Positions 37,627 through 46,910 of a stretch of DNA of 64,000 bases are shown here, piece after piece. Under the pieces are notes generated by a model that saw only the letters and a program-made list of their open reading frames with translations, was not told the DNA's origin and made no database searches. The first letter of the stretch is position 1. Each line of letters begins with the position of its first letter. A program made the position numbers and the translations under genes. Source of the stretch: Pseudomonas sp. Tri1 (lineage in GTDB: Bacteria; Pseudomonadota; Gammaproteobacteria; Pseudomonadales; Pseudomonadaceae); assembly GCF_017968885.1 (NCBI RefSeq), contig NZ_CP072913.1, positions 914,001-978,000 of the forward strand, given 5' to 3'.

Positions 37627-37702
37627 GCCCGTGTAGCTCAGCCGGTAGAGCAGCGCACTCGTAACGCGAAGGTCGCAGGTTCGATTCCTGTCTCGGGCAC
37701 CA
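37627..37702 (+). tRNA. tRNA-Thr (anticodon CGT) with stem mismatches
   Basis: A 76-nt tRNA with encoded CCA. The anticodon CGT at 37660-37662 reads ACG. The overall sequence matches tRNA-Thr(CGT), but the acceptor stem has a T-T mismatch at pair 6-67 (37632/37693) and the anticodon stem has A-C at pair 31-39 (37657/37665). In E. coli thrW both pairs are regular. It could still function, because CCA, loops and anticodon are intact, but it may be weak or decaying. Confidence 0.82.
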
Positions 37703-37711
37703 TCCCCCTCG

Positions 37712-38260
37712 TTATTTCACCTTCCTGCTCAGTTCCTCGACCGTGCGTTTGAGCTGGTCCATCTGACTGTCCTGATCGCTGAGCTCCCGTTTCAGGGACG
37801 AAATCTCGCTGTTGCTCGAACTCGAACTGGAGCCGCTATTGCGCTTGAGTTCTTCCACCTGCTTGCCAAGGTCCTTCAGATCGTCTTCCTGTTCCTTGAT
37901 CGTGCGCTTGAGCTCGTCAATCTCCTTGCTGCTGGAGTTGGAGCTGGATCCACTGTTGCGCTTGAGCTCTTCGATCTGACGGGCCTGTTCGGCAAGGACG
38001 CGCTTCTGGTTTTCCAGTTCGTCAGTATTGTTTTTCACGGTTTTTGGCAGGCTTTCCAAGGCGCTGGCGCTGACATTGGTCTTGACGAGCTTGTACTTAT
38101 CAAATTGGTCATGATGAAGAGCAGGAATGGCGTCGTCGTAAGACGGCGTAGCGGAGGAGACTTCGACAGCCGCTTGAGCAGCACCAGCCAAGGTCAGGCT
38201 GCCGAGTAGCAAAGCCGCGGTAGCAAGCCGGGTCGACGAACGTTTCGAAAAGCTGCGCAT
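37712..38260 (-). CDS. Secreted coiled-coil protein of unknown function
   Basis: A 182-residue protein with a basic N-terminus and a signal peptide (RLATAALLLGSLTLAGAAQA, cleavage after AQA). The mature part has a heptad-patterned coiled coil. Two similar segments repeat: QIEELKRNSGSSSNSSSKEI then DELKRTIKEQEDDL, and QVEELKRNSGSSSSSSNSEI then SSLKRELSDQDSQM, each with a Ser-rich bend. The first and last helices suggest a periplasmic or envelope structural protein; I recognise no named family. ATG 38260 is chosen because it begins the signal peptide. It converges on the tRNA-Thr gene, with only 9 bp between. Confidence 0.8.
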   Translation of the reverse strand: MRSFSKRSSTRLATAALLLGSLTLAGAAQAAVEVSSATPSYDDAIPALHHDQFDKYKLVKTNVSASALESLPKTVKNNTDELENQKRVLAEQARQIEELKRNSGSSSNSSSKEIDELKRTIKEQEDDLKDLGKQVEELKRNSGSSSSSSNSEISSLKRELSDQDSQMDQLKRTVEELSRKVK

Positions 38261-38563
38261 CACTGGGGTCCTTGTGAAGTGCCGGCATGGCACATGGCTA
38301 TGACTGGTTATTTTGACAGATGTTCCCAGGCTCCCCTGGTTTCTCATGCGCATGGTTTTTTGTGGGATAGATGTAAAGAACCATGTAAATCGTCAGCAAA
38401 ACGTCCTATATTCGTTGCCTGCATGTGCATCGCCCAGCAGTTTTCAGATGATCCCCGAATGGTTCTGAAGGCCAGATAAACCGGGCTTCACACGGTTTTT
38501 TGCGTCAGAGAGATCCTTGATGATCCAGATCCATCTTCCATTCCCCAGATCAACGAGAACGCC

Positions 38564-38869
38564 ATGACTGTTAAAGAATTGACCCAGGAAGCCAGACACG
38601 AAGAAGCGCTGAAGAAGTACGTGCTGGACGCGCCCCAACTGCTGGAAGAGATCAAGGACTTGTCCGCCGACGATCAGAAAGACCAGATCCAGTGGGCATT
38701 CGAGGATGAGGCTGAAGCCCAGGGGCTGCAGCCTTGGGAGTTGACGCTCAAGTACACCAGCACGCCTGAAGAGTTCGAGGCGCAGCGCCTTGCGTTGCAC
38801 AAGGAAGCGGCCGAGGTGTTGGGTGTGGAATGGGATGAATACTGCGAGATGAATAATCTGGTGGTCTGA
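38564..38869 (+). CDS. Small acidic protein, possibly DUF6388 family
   Basis: A 101-residue, Glu/Asp-rich soluble protein starting MTVKELTQEARHEEALKKYV and ending ALHKEAAEVLGVEWDEYCEM plus a short tail. No signal peptide or membrane segment. It resembles small Pseudomonas proteins placed in DUF6388, but I am not certain. AACGCC precedes the ATG, with no strong ribosome-binding site visible. A terminator follows at once. The 303-nt gap before it (38261-38563) serves both this gene and the divergent coiled-coil gene; I see no clear operator in it. Confidence 0.7.
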   Translation: MTVKELTQEARHEEALKKYVLDAPQLLEEIKDLSADDQKDQIQWAFEDEAEAQGLQPWELTLKYTSTPEEFEAQRLALHKEAAEVLGVEWDEYCEMNNLVV

Positions 38870-38870
38870 A

Positions 38871-38904
38871 AAAAACGCCAGCCTTTTCGAGGCTGGCGTT
38901 TTTT
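38871..38904. terminator. Bidirectional terminator before nadC
   Basis: ACGCCAGCC (38875-38883) pairs with GGCTGGCGT (38891-38899), flanked by A-run and T-run. It serves the small acidic gene and the convergent nadC. Confidence 0.92.
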
Positions 38905-38908
38905 GTTG

Positions 38909-39757
38909 TCAGAGGCTCAACCGCATCGACAGGTCCACCGCCTTCACATCCTTGGTCATCGCCCCGATCGAGATGTAGTCCACCCCGGTCTCGGCAATCG
39001 GGCGCAACGTGCTTTCGTTGATCCCGCCGCTGGCCTCCAGTTTCGCCTTGCCGCCATTCAGGCGCACGGCTTCACGCATGTCGTCCAGGCTCAGTTCGTC
39101 GAGCATGATGATGTCGGCATTGGCCGCCAGCGCTTCTTTCAATTCCGCCAGGCTTTCCACTTCTATTTCCACCGGCTTGCCCGGCGCAATCTTGTGGGCG
39201 GCGGTGATGGCCTGGGCGATGCCGCCGCAGGCAGCAATGTGGTTTTCCTTGATCAGGAACGCATCGTAGAGCCCGATGCGGTGGTTATGGCAGCCGCCGC
39301 AGGTGACGGCGTATTTCTGGGCCAGGCGCAGCCCGGGCAGGGTCTTGCGGGTGTCCAGCAGCTTGACCTGAGTGTCGGCGACGAAATCGGCCAGGTAGCG
39401 GGCCCGAGTGGCGACCCCCGAGAGCATTTGCAGGAAGTTCAGCGCACTGCGTTCGCCGGTCAGCAGCGAGCGGGCCGGGCCTTCGAGGTGGAACAGCGCC
39501 TGGTTGGGATTCACCCGCTCGCCATCGCGCACTTGCCAATGCACTGCGACGCGCGGGTCCAATTGCCGGAACACCGCATCGACCCAGGCAGTGCCGCTGA
39601 TGATCGCGGTCTCGCGGGTAATGATGGTGGCCTTGGCCAAGCGTTCGGCGGGGATCAGTTGCGCAGTGATGTCGCCGCTGCCGATGTCTTCGAGCAACGC
39701 ACGGCGCACGTTGGCTTCGATTTCGGCGGTCAGATCGGCGAGGCGTAGGTTCGGCAT
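38909..39757 (-). CDS. nadC: Nicotinate-nucleotide diphosphorylase (carboxylating)
   Basis: The 282-residue QPRTase begins [20 protein letters not shown]. It has [20 protein letters not shown] and [17 protein letters not shown], the substrate-binding signatures, and [20 protein letters not shown] at the C-terminus. It turns quinolinate and PRPP into nicotinate mononucleotide in NAD synthesis. ATG 39757 gives family length; the open frame upstream is not conserved. It is divergent from the DUF1631 gene, as in P. aeruginosa. Confidence 0.96.
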   Translation of the reverse strand: MPNLRLADLTAEIEANVRRALLEDIGSGDITAQLIPAERLAKATIITRETAIISGTAWVDAVFRQLDPRVAVHWQVRDGERVNPNQALFHLEGPARSLLTGERSALNFLQMLSGVATRARYLADFVADTQVKLLDTRKTLPGLRLAQKYAVTCGGCHNHRIGLYDAFLIKENHIAACGGIAQAITAAHKIAPGKPVEIEVESLAELKEALAANADIIMLDELSLDDMREAVRLNGGKAKLEASGGINESTLRPIAETGVDYISIGAMTKDVKAVDLSMRLSL

Positions 39758-40071
39758 AACGGGCTCCACAAACAAAGTGGCCCGATTATAGGCCTGCAGG
39801 CCAGTCTCACAAACATTGTTGCCTTTTTGAGCGCGTCTATTGCCGGTCACCAAGCCAAAAGTGAGCGGACCCAAGTGCGGGTACCGAAACCTGCATTTGG
39901 TCGCATGCACGCAACATTTACCCGATTCCCCGGTCACTTATTGCGAAGTATTTCGAGCTGCGTCACAGAGTCTGCTGGTACGACGGGGTTCTTTTGCCAG
40001 ATAATCCGCCTTTCGATTGACGTCATAGCTTTGACGTTGCGAACCGAAGAATGCCGTTTCAGGAGGCTTGG

Positions 40072-42285
40072 ATGCATAACGACGGGAATGTAGTGCCTTT
40101 GCACAAGGTTTCTACCGATCAGGCGAATCATTCGCCGCTCGCCCGCCTGCCTGTGATTCTGCTGCAGGTTCGCGACAAGGCTGCGCAGCAGTTGCGCTTC
40201 GGTTTGCAGGGGCTGTTCGATAATGCCGACGATACACTGTTCGAAATGGCAGACCGGGCGCGCAACGATGTCGAACAGAACTTGTTCTTCGAAGCCATGC
40301 GCGACTTGCGCCTGAAACGCAAAAGTATTGAGCGCGGGTTTATCGAGCAGTTTTTCGAGGCTTTTGTTGGCCTGGCCCAATACGATCTGACTCAAGCCAC
40401 CTTGGCCCCCGTTCTGGCCCCGGGCCTCCAGGCTCAGCCGACGCATGACGACCTGGAGCGCCATCTGGCGGTCGAGACCATGGTCACGCGGGTGCTCGGG
40501 CGCGATGGTGTGTCGCTCGATCAATTGACGGCCCGCCTTGGCGCATTGCTGGACCGGCCGTTGACGACTCAGCAGAATCCCCTGAGTCCGGCGTTGTTAT
40601 GTGAGAGCTTTCTCCAGGCCGGACGCAACCTAGGGGTGGGGATCAAGGTCAAGCTGATCCTGCTCAAACTGTTCGAACGCTATGTGCTTAGCGAGTGCGA
40701 CCAGCTCTATACCGAGGCCAATCAGTTGCTTGCTGCCACTGGGGTCTTGCCGGATCTCAAGGTCTTGCCGTCCCGCCGTGCTTCGGATCGTGTCGACGAT
40801 AGCCCCCTGCCCCCGGTCGACAACGCTGCCAAGCCCAGGGCTGCGGAGGTGGATGACAGCGTGCACGAGGTATTCGCCGCGTTGCAGAAGCTGCTACGGC
40901 AAGTGCGTGGCAGTGTGGCGCCGACGCTGGAGGCCAGCGCTGCGGCCCAGCCGATCTCGACCCGTGACCTGCTGCGACTGCTCTCTCATTTGCAGCAATA
41001 TGTTCCGGCGCCAACCCTTCAGGACGAATTTGATCTGCGTAGCCAGCTCGAACAACTGCTGACCCGGGTCAGTGTCAGGAGTGGCAAGTCTCGGGTGGTC
41101 GAAGGCGCCGACGAGGACGTGATCAACCTGATTTCGATGATGTTCGAGTTCATCCTCGACGACCATAACCTGCCGGACTCCCTCAAGGCCCTGATCGGTC
41201 GCCTGCAGATCCCGATGCTCAAGGTGGCGGTGCAAGACAAGAGCTTCTTCAGCCGCGGCAATCATCCGGCCCGGCGCCTGCTCAATGAAATTGCCGCCGC
41301 GGCCATGGGCTGGGGCGCTTGCGACGATCATCAGCGCGATAGCCTGTACCTGCGCATCGAGCAGGTGGTGCAGCGCTTATTGAATGATTTCGTCGACGAT
41401 CCGGCGATTTTCTCCGAACTGCTGGCCGACTTCCTGGCCTTCACCAGCGATGAGCGGCGTCGCAGTGAACTGCTTGAACAGCGCATTCGTGATGCTGAAG
41501 AGGGGCGGGCCAAGGCCGAGCTGGCGCGCCAGCGAGTCGAGGGGGCGCTGAATCAGGTCATGCTGGGCAAGGTGTTGCCGCAAGCGGTGGTGGAGTTCGT
41601 GCAACACGCCTGGAGCCAGGTGTTGTTGCTGACCTGTTTCAAGCACGGCAAGTATTCGGCCGAGTGGCAGGCCGACGTATCGACCCTGGAACAGTTGGTC
41701 TGGAGCGTCCAGCCGCATGATGAACCCGATGCTGGCCTGCGTTTGCTGGCGATAGTGCCAGAGCTGCTCAAGGCCTTGCGCGAAGGCCTGAACCGATCGG
41801 CGTTCGACCCGTTTGCCACCAGCGAATTTTTCAGCGAACTGGAGGCTCTGCACGTGCAGGCCCTGGAGCGCATGGGGCAGGCAACGGAGCAGGCCCAGTC
41901 GTTCGATTCGCCGGTCATGGTCCAGGTGCAGGAGAAAATTGTCCTGCGTTCCGCTCACAATGCTCCGGCGGACAACGCCGAGGTACGTTTGCCGGCCGAT
42001 GACGTTGGCCTGATGCAGGTGGATCAATTGCGCCTGGGCAGCTGGGTTGAGTTCCAGGAGGACGATGAAAACAGCCTGCGGTGCAAATTGGCGGCGATCA
42101 TCGAGGCCACCGGCAAGTACATCTTCGTCAACCGCACCGGCCTGAAAGTGCAGGAGCATAGCCGCACCAGCCTGGCCCTGGAGTTTCGCCGGGGCGCAGT
42201 GCGCCTGTTGGACGATACCCTGCTGTTCGATCGGGCGTTGGAGTCGGTGCTGGGCAATCTGCGTCAGCTCAATCGCGGCAAGTGA
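40072..42285 (+). CDS. DUF1631 protein
   Basis: A 737-residue, largely helical soluble protein, start ATG 40072 with AGGAGG. The first ~450 residues are alpha-helical with charged segments. A C-terminal beta-rich part (LRLGSWVEFQEDDENSLRCK, then KYIFVNRTGLKVQEHSRTSL) is the recognisable end of DUF1631 and loosely resembles a PilZ-type barrel. The RxxxR motif that binds c-di-GMP in PilZ is not evident. Function unknown. It lies upstream of ampD-ampE, in the same place as its P. aeruginosa counterpart. The 314-nt gap before it (39758-40071) holds nothing I recognise. Confidence 0.85.
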   Translation: MHNDGNVVPLHKVSTDQANHSPLARLPVILLQVRDKAAQQLRFGLQGLFDNADDTLFEMADRARNDVEQNLFFEAMRDLRLKRKSIERGFIEQFFEAFVGLAQYDLTQATLAPVLAPGLQAQPTHDDLERHLAVETMVTRVLGRDGVSLDQLTARLGALLDRPLTTQQNPLSPALLCESFLQAGRNLGVGIKVKLILLKLFERYVLSECDQLYTEANQLLAATGVLPDLKVLPSRRASDRVDDSPLPPVDNAAKPRAAEVDDSVHEVFAALQKLLRQVRGSVAPTLEASAAAQPISTRDLLRLLSHLQQYVPAPTLQDEFDLRSQLEQLLTRVSVRSGKSRVVEGADEDVINLISMMFEFILDDHNLPDSLKALIGRLQIPMLKVAVQDKSFFSRGNHPARRLLNEIAAAAMGWGACDDHQRDSLYLRIEQVVQRLLNDFVDDPAIFSELLADFLAFTSDERRRSELLEQRIRDAEEGRAKAELARQRVEGALNQVMLGKVLPQAVVEFVQHAWSQVLLLTCFKHGKYSAEWQADVSTLEQLVWSVQPHDEPDAGLRLLAIVPELLKALREGLNRSAFDPFATSEFFSELEALHVQALERMGQATEQAQSFDSPVMVQVQEKIVLRSAHNAPADNAEVRLPADDVGLMQVDQLRLGSWVEFQEDDENSLRCKLAAIIEATGKYIFVNRTGLKVQEHSRTSLALEFRRGAVRLLDDTLLFDRALESVLGNLRQLNRGK

Positions 42286-42348
42286 TCGCGCGATCAGGTC
42301 CGATCACGGCATACTGGTGGCATCACGGTCGTCTTCGAAGGAACCTGT

Positions 42349-42909
42349 ATGCAGCTGGACCCCGCGAGCGGTTGGTGCGATGGCGTGCGTCATTGCCCAT
42401 CGCCCAACTTCAATGCGCGCCCCGAGGGTGAGATCTCTCTGCTGGTGATCCACAACATCAGCCTGCCGCCGGCACAGTTCGCCACGGGCAAGGTGCAGGA
42501 ATTCTTCCAGAATCGTCTGGATGTCACGGAACATCCCTACTTTGCCGGTATTGCCGACCTGCGCGTGTCTGCGCATTTCCTGATCGAGCGTGACGGCAAC
42601 GTGACCCAGTTTGTCTCCTGTCTGGATCGTGCGTGGCATGCAGGCGTCTCGTGCTTTGAGGGGCGGGAGACGTGTAACGATTTTTCCATAGGCATCGAGC
42701 TTGAAGGCACCGATGATCTGCCTTTCACCGACGCACAATATGCCGTACTGGTGGACCTGACCCGGCAGTTGCAGGCAGCGTTCACGGCGATCACGGTGCA
42801 GCGTATCTGCGGGCACAGCGACATTGCCCCTGGGCGCAAGACCGATCCGGGGCCGGCATTTGACTGGGCGCGCTATCGCGTGGCCCTGACAGAAGGGGAA
42901 GGACAATGA
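42349..42909 (+). CDS. ampD: 1,6-anhydro-N-acetylmuramyl-L-alanine amidase AmpD
   Basis: The 186-residue zinc amidase has ligands His35 (LLVIHNISLPP), His156 (ICGHSDIAPG) and Asp166 (RKTDPGPAFDW). It cleaves 1,6-anhydro-muropeptides in the cytoplasm during wall recycling and so prevents AmpR-driven beta-lactamase induction. The ampE start overlaps its stop (ATGA). Confidence 0.96.
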   Translation: MQLDPASGWCDGVRHCPSPNFNARPEGEISLLVIHNISLPPAQFATGKVQEFFQNRLDVTEHPYFAGIADLRVSAHFLIERDGNVTQFVSCLDRAWHAGVSCFEGRETCNDFSIGIELEGTDDLPFTDAQYAVLVDLTRQLQAAFTAITVQRICGHSDIAPGRKTDPGPAFDWARYRVALTEGEGQ

Positions 42910-43742
42910 GTTTTCTGGTGTTGCTGCTGGCGGTGTGGATCGAGAAGTTCTCGGCCTTGCGCCAGCGGATCCAGCGCGACGGCGGTTGGTTGCGCGAACT
43001 GAACAAGCTGGAGGCGAGCCCGCGTTGGGCTAACCGGCCCTGGTTGGTGCTGGTGGTGATGGTTCTGCTGCCCGTGGCAGTGCTGGCGCTGCTGCTGTGG
43101 GTGCTGGAGCCGGTGGCCTATGGCCTGCTGGCGTTGCCGGTGCATTTGCTGGTGGTGATTTACAGCCTGGGGCGCGGCGATCTATTGGCAGACCTGGGGC
43201 CGTTTCGCGATGCGTGGCGTCGCGAAGACCTGCAAGCGGCGGCCCATGTGGCCAAGCGCGACCTGGGTATTGAAGCCGATGACGGCGAACGGTTGCTGGA
43301 GCGGGTCCAGGGGCATTTGTTGTGGCAGGCCTACCAGAGTTTTTTTGCGGTGATTTTCTGGTACTTCCTGTTGGGCCCGGTCGCGGCCCTGAGCTATCGC
43401 CTGCTGGCCCTGGCCGCCGAGCACAGCCAGAACGCCGGCGTGGCCGAGCGGGCCGCGCAGATGCGCCATGCCTTCGACTGGGTGCCGGTGCGGCTGCTGG
43501 CGGCGAGCTTCGCCCTGGTGGGCAACTTCGTGGCGGTCAGCCGGGTCATGCTCCATGAGCTGTTGAACTGGAACATCAGCGCCGCCGACCTCATCGACAA
43601 GGTTGGCCTGGTGGCCGGCGAGATTCCCGCGCCCGTCGCCGGGCCGGATGGCATCAACAGCCTGGATCGGCTCTGGGAGTTGCTGCTGCGTTCGGCGGTG
43701 CTCTGGTATGCCGGGTTTGCGTTGTGGACGGTGTTGGCTTAG
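42906..43742 (+). CDS. ampE: Inner-membrane protein AmpE
   Basis: The 278-residue membrane protein begins MSFLVLLLAVWIEKFSALRQ, with hydrophobic segments around 46-68, 70-88, 140-170 and the C-terminus. It carries the AmpE/CobD-like stretch around VGNFVAVSRVMLHELL. AmpE is linked to beta-lactamase regulation with AmpD, but its activity is unresolved. It is translationally coupled to ampD. Confidence 0.92.
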   Translation: MSFLVLLLAVWIEKFSALRQRIQRDGGWLRELNKLEASPRWANRPWLVLVVMVLLPVAVLALLLWVLEPVAYGLLALPVHLLVVIYSLGRGDLLADLGPFRDAWRREDLQAAAHVAKRDLGIEADDGERLLERVQGHLLWQAYQSFFAVIFWYFLLGPVAALSYRLLALAAEHSQNAGVAERAAQMRHAFDWVPVRLLAASFALVGNFVAVSRVMLHELLNWNISAADLIDKVGLVAGEIPAPVAGPDGINSLDRLWELLLRSAVLWYAGFALWTVLA

Positions 43743-43759
43743 GCAAGCACGTTCTCTGG

Positions 43760-43815
43760 TGGCGAGGGAGTTCTGTGGGAGCAAGCCCTGCTCCCACAGA
43801 TAAACGGCCTCGCCA
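43760..43815. repeat. Nested palindromic repeat after ampE
   Basis: CTGTGGGAGCA (43773-43783) pairs with TGCTCCCACAG (43789-43799), enclosed by TGGCGAGG (43760-43767) and CCTCGCCA (43808-43815). This is the single-REP form, close to the ampE 3' end. Confidence 0.8.
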
Positions 43816-43845
43816 CAAAATCATGTCAGGCCTTTCTCGTTAACC

Positions 43846-43872
43846 TTAAGTTACAAATCTCCCCATCGATTT
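43846..43872 (+). promoter_or_regulatory. Candidate sigma-28 (FliA) promoter of the chemoreceptor gene
   Basis: TTAAGTTA, an 11-nt spacer and ATCGATTT resemble the flagellar consensus TAAAGTTT-N11-GCCGATAA (6/8 and 4/8 matches, with the CGAT core kept). It lies ~90 nt before the chemoreceptor start. The match is partial. Confidence 0.4.
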
Positions 43873-43963
43873 AAGCTATACAGAGACAGCGCCCGAATAG
43901 TGGCTTTCTGCTGTCCCTGCGCGCCTGCCCATAAAAATAAAAAACCTACCGGGAGACTTCCTA

Positions 43964-45994
43964 GTGAAGAGTTTGCTCTGGCCCGCCGTCGCGCTGATGA
44001 ACCGCCTGAGCTTCGGCATGAAGTTCAGCCTGATCAGCGTGTTGTTTCTGCTGCCGATGCTGGTGACCAATTTCTTTCTGGTGCGTGATTCCTATCGGGA
44101 GTTCCAAGGTACCCAAGTGGAGCTGCAAAGCCTCGACCTGCTGGGCAGTAGCCTGACCCTGCGGCGGGACCTGGAAACCCTGAACAACCTGGTGCAAATC
44201 AACGCCAGCCTGGGCCAGTCCGGCAAGGCCGGTGATGTGGAAGCGCAGATTGGCACCCTCGAGCAACACGTGCTTGCGCGCCTGCAAGGCATGACGGCCA
44301 TGGCGGTCGAGCCTGAGCAGGTCAGCGCCTTCGATGCCAAACGCGACGAAATGATTGCCGCGTTCAAGGCCCAGCAGGCCGAAAGCTCCCTGCAAAGCAA
44401 AAGCTCGTCGATTGGCAAGCTGCTCAACAGTGCGCAGATGTTCAACCAGATCATCGCCAGCCAGGCGGGTCTGAGCCGCGACAACCAGAGCGATATTCGT
44501 CAGCTCACCGAACTGATTATCGGCATTACCCCCAAGGTCACCCAGCTCCTCGGCGATGGCCGGGCGCTGGGGGCTTCCTCGCTGGGATTGGGGTTTCTCA
44601 ATTCGGCGTCGAGCACCCGGTTCGACGAGTTGCTGGCACAGATCGAAAAACTCCAGGGTGAATATGACTTGAAGCTGCAGGATGCCCTGGGCTCCAGCAA
44701 GGCCGCCGGGCAGGCTCTTGCCGATCAGGCCAGCGGCAGCAAGAGCACCCTTAAAAAGGCCAGTGAGCTGATCGAAGAGCAGGTGGTGATGGCCGACACC
44801 CTCGATGCGCCATGGCCGGCATTTTATGAGCAGGTCAGCAGCCTGATGGAGCAGACTTACCGGCTGAATGAGGCGACCCAGGGCTTTCTCGGTGTCCAGT
44901 TGCAGCAGCGTCTGGAGCAGAATCGCAGCCATATGGTGTTGCAAGCCGCCGCGTTGGCGTTGGTGTTTCTGTTGATTTTTTATCTGTATGCCGGCTTCTA
45001 CGCTTCGACCCGCACCACGCTCCAAGACCTCGGCCAGATGATGGACAAGGTCGCCGCAGGGGACATGACGGTCAATTTCGTGGCTCGCAGCAAGGATGAG
45101 CTGGGCGAGTTGGGCGAAGTGTTCAACGGCACGGTGGCGAAGATCCATGACTTGATCGAGCAGGTCGGCCGCACCGTTGCTGAAGTCGAACGCCAGGCCG
45201 GGCAGGTGGAAACGGTATCGGCCCAGAGTAACCAGGCCGTCGCCGGGCAGCGCAGCCAGATCGAACTGGTGGCCACGGCGATGAACCAGATGTCGGCCAC
45301 GGCCCAGGAAGTGGCGCGCAGTGCCGCCGCAGCGGTGAGCAGCGCCCATAGTGTGAACGACGAAACCCTCAGCGGGCGTGGGCTGGTGGAGTCCCAACAG
45401 GGCAGCATCGCCCGGTTGGCCAGCGAGATCGATCAGTCGGTGCAGGTGATCAATCAACTGGCGACTGACAGCCAGGCCATCAGCCGGGTACTGGACGTGA
45501 TCAAGAGCATCGCCGAGCAGACCAACCTGCTGGCCCTCAACGCCGCCATCGAGGCGGCTCGGGCTGGAGAGCAGGGGCGCGGCTTTGCGGTGGTGGCCGA
45601 TGAAGTGCGGACCCTGGCCAAGCGAACCCAGCAATCGACCGAAGAAATCGAAGCGATGATCAGCCGTCTGCATGGCGGCGTGGGGGCCGCCGTCAAGGCC
45701 ATGGGTACCAGTCATGAGATGGCCAGCGGCACGGTCGGTCAGTCGGAAAAGGTCCAGCAGGCCCTGGAAAATATCCTCGGTGCTGTCGGCATGATCGTTG
45801 ACCAGAACCAGCAGATCGCCGCTGCCGTGGAGCAGCAGACAGCAGTGGCCCACGACATCGACCAGAACATTGTCGAAATCAACCGTGCCGGCGAACGTAC
45901 CGCGCAAGGCGCGCACCAGACCGAAGACGCCAGCCGAGAGTTGTCCGCGCAGGTGGTGCAGCTCAAGCAGTTGATCAATGCGTTTCGGGTGTGA
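43964..45994 (+). CDS. Methyl-accepting chemotaxis protein
   Basis: A 676-residue chemoreceptor, GTG 43964 with GGGAGA upstream. A first membrane helix (~20-40) precedes a long, all-helical periplasmic sensor (~41-322), a second membrane helix (~324-346) and a HAMP domain. The signalling domain contains the hairpin tip [20 protein letters not shown] and [20 protein letters not shown]. The ligand cannot be read off. Its position after ampDE matches a chemoreceptor gene in P. aeruginosa. The C-terminus lacks a CheR/CheB-binding pentapeptide. Confidence 0.94.
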   Translation: MKSLLWPAVALMNRLSFGMKFSLISVLFLLPMLVTNFFLVRDSYREFQGTQVELQSLDLLGSSLTLRRDLETLNNLVQINASLGQSGKAGDVEAQIGTLEQHVLARLQGMTAMAVEPEQVSAFDAKRDEMIAAFKAQQAESSLQSKSSSIGKLLNSAQMFNQIIASQAGLSRDNQSDIRQLTELIIGITPKVTQLLGDGRALGASSLGLGFLNSASSTRFDELLAQIEKLQGEYDLKLQDALGSSKAAGQALADQASGSKSTLKKASELIEEQVVMADTLDAPWPAFYEQVSSLMEQTYRLNEATQGFLGVQLQQRLEQNRSHMVLQAAALALVFLLIFYLYAGFYASTRTTLQDLGQMMDKVAAGDMTVNFVARSKDELGELGEVFNGTVAKIHDLIEQVGRTVAEVERQAGQVETVSAQSNQAVAGQRSQIELVATAMNQMSATAQEVARSAAAAVSSAHSVNDETLSGRGLVESQQGSIARLASEIDQSVQVINQLATDSQAISRVLDVIKSIAEQTNLLALNAAIEAARAGEQGRGFAVVADEVRTLAKRTQQSTEEIEAMISRLHGGVGAAVKAMGTSHEMASGTVGQSEKVQQALENILGAVGMIVDQNQQIAAAVEQQTAVAHDIDQNIVEINRAGERTAQGAHQTEDASRELSAQVVQLKQLINAFRV

Positions 45995-46018
45995 TTTTTA
46001 GGCCTGTCACAGAACCAT

Positions 46019-46107
46019 TGTGGGAGCGAGCTTGCTCGCGATGGCGGAGCATCAGTCGACAACTAGTTGCCTGACACTCCGCTATCGCGAGCAAGCTCGC
46101 TCCCGCA
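46019..46107. repeat. REP doublet (REPIN) between chemoreceptor and tatD
   Basis: Inverted REP units (TGTGGGAGCGAGCTTGCTCG on the left; GCGAGCAAGCTCGCTCCCGC on the right), 89 nt overall, between convergent genes. Confidence 0.88.
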
Positions 46108-46113
46108 GGTGTT

Positions 46114-46890
46114 TTACCAGTTGAACAGTTCGCGGGCGTTGGCGGTACTGGCCTCGGCCAGACGCTCAGGCGTCACCGCCATGATCCCTGCCAGTGCCGC
46201 GCAAATCGCCGGCAAATGCGCCGGGCTGTTGCGCTGTCCGGGAAACATCGCCGGGGCCATGTCCGGTGAGTCGGTTTCCAGCACCACCGCTTGCAGCGGC
46301 AATTTCGCCAGCACCCGGTGCATGCGCAAGGCCTGGGGCCAAGTGGCGGCACCGCCGAGGCCGAGCTTGAAGCCAAGCTTGATGTACTCGCGGGCCTCTT
46401 CAAAACTGCCGGCGAAGGCGTGGATAATCCCCGCACGCTTGAGGCCAATGCGCTTGAGGGTGGCGATCACCGCGGCATGGCTGCGGCGCACGTGGATCAG
46501 CGCCGGCAGTTCGAATTCCGCCGCCAGTTGCAGTTGCGCTTCGAACAACGCCTGCTGACGCTCACGGTCCAGGGTTTCGATGTAGTAATCCAGGCCGATT
46601 TCCCCCACCGCACACAGCTGTCGATGCCCAGCCAGGCGGGTCAGCCACTCGCGCAATTGCGTCAGGTCTTCGGGGCGATGCTGGTCCAGATAAACCGGGT
46701 GCAGGCCCAGGGCGGCGTGCAGGTCGGGGTCGCCTTGCACCAGGTCCCAGACCCGCTGCCAGTTGTCCCGATACACCCCCAACACCACCATTTGCCGGAC
46801 GCCCAAGGCGCGGCTTGCGGCCAGCAGCGCCGGGCGGTCCGCGTCGAAGTCCGGGAAATCCAGGTGGGTGTGGGTGTCGATCAGCTCCAC
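46114..46890 (-). CDS. TatD-family metal-dependent hydrolase (YjjV-like)
   Basis: The 258-residue TIM-barrel hydrolase begins MELIDTHTHLDFPDF (HxH metal motif, GTG start at 46890) and has AVGEIGLDYYIETLDRERQQ, PALIHVRR, GIIHAFAGS and ETDSPDMAP, the TatD metal ligands. Family members are DNases or D-aminoacyl-tRNA-related hydrolases; the substrate here is unknown. It is 20 nt downstream of cra on the same strand, so it is probably co-transcribed with it. Confidence 0.9.
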   Translation of the reverse strand: MELIDTHTHLDFPDFDADRPALLAASRALGVRQMVVLGVYRDNWQRVWDLVQGDPDLHAALGLHPVYLDQHRPEDLTQLREWLTRLAGHRQLCAVGEIGLDYYIETLDRERQQALFEAQLQLAAEFELPALIHVRRSHAAVIATLKRIGLKRAGIIHAFAGSFEEAREYIKLGFKLGLGGAATWPQALRMHRVLAKLPLQAVVLETDSPDMAPAMFPGQRNSPAHLPAICAALAGIMAVTPERLAEASTANARELFNW

Positions 46891-46910
46891 GCTTCAATCC
46901 TAAAAAATGC

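Noticed and set aside
37627..38904. Genomic island inserted at tRNA-Thr
   Set aside because: No integrase, no direct repeat of the tRNA 3' end in view, and only two small genes; kept as a breakpoint instead.
43961..45916. 651-codon minus-strand frame opposite the chemoreceptor gene
   Set aside because: Reverse reading of coiled-coil codons; the plus frame has full chemoreceptor domains.
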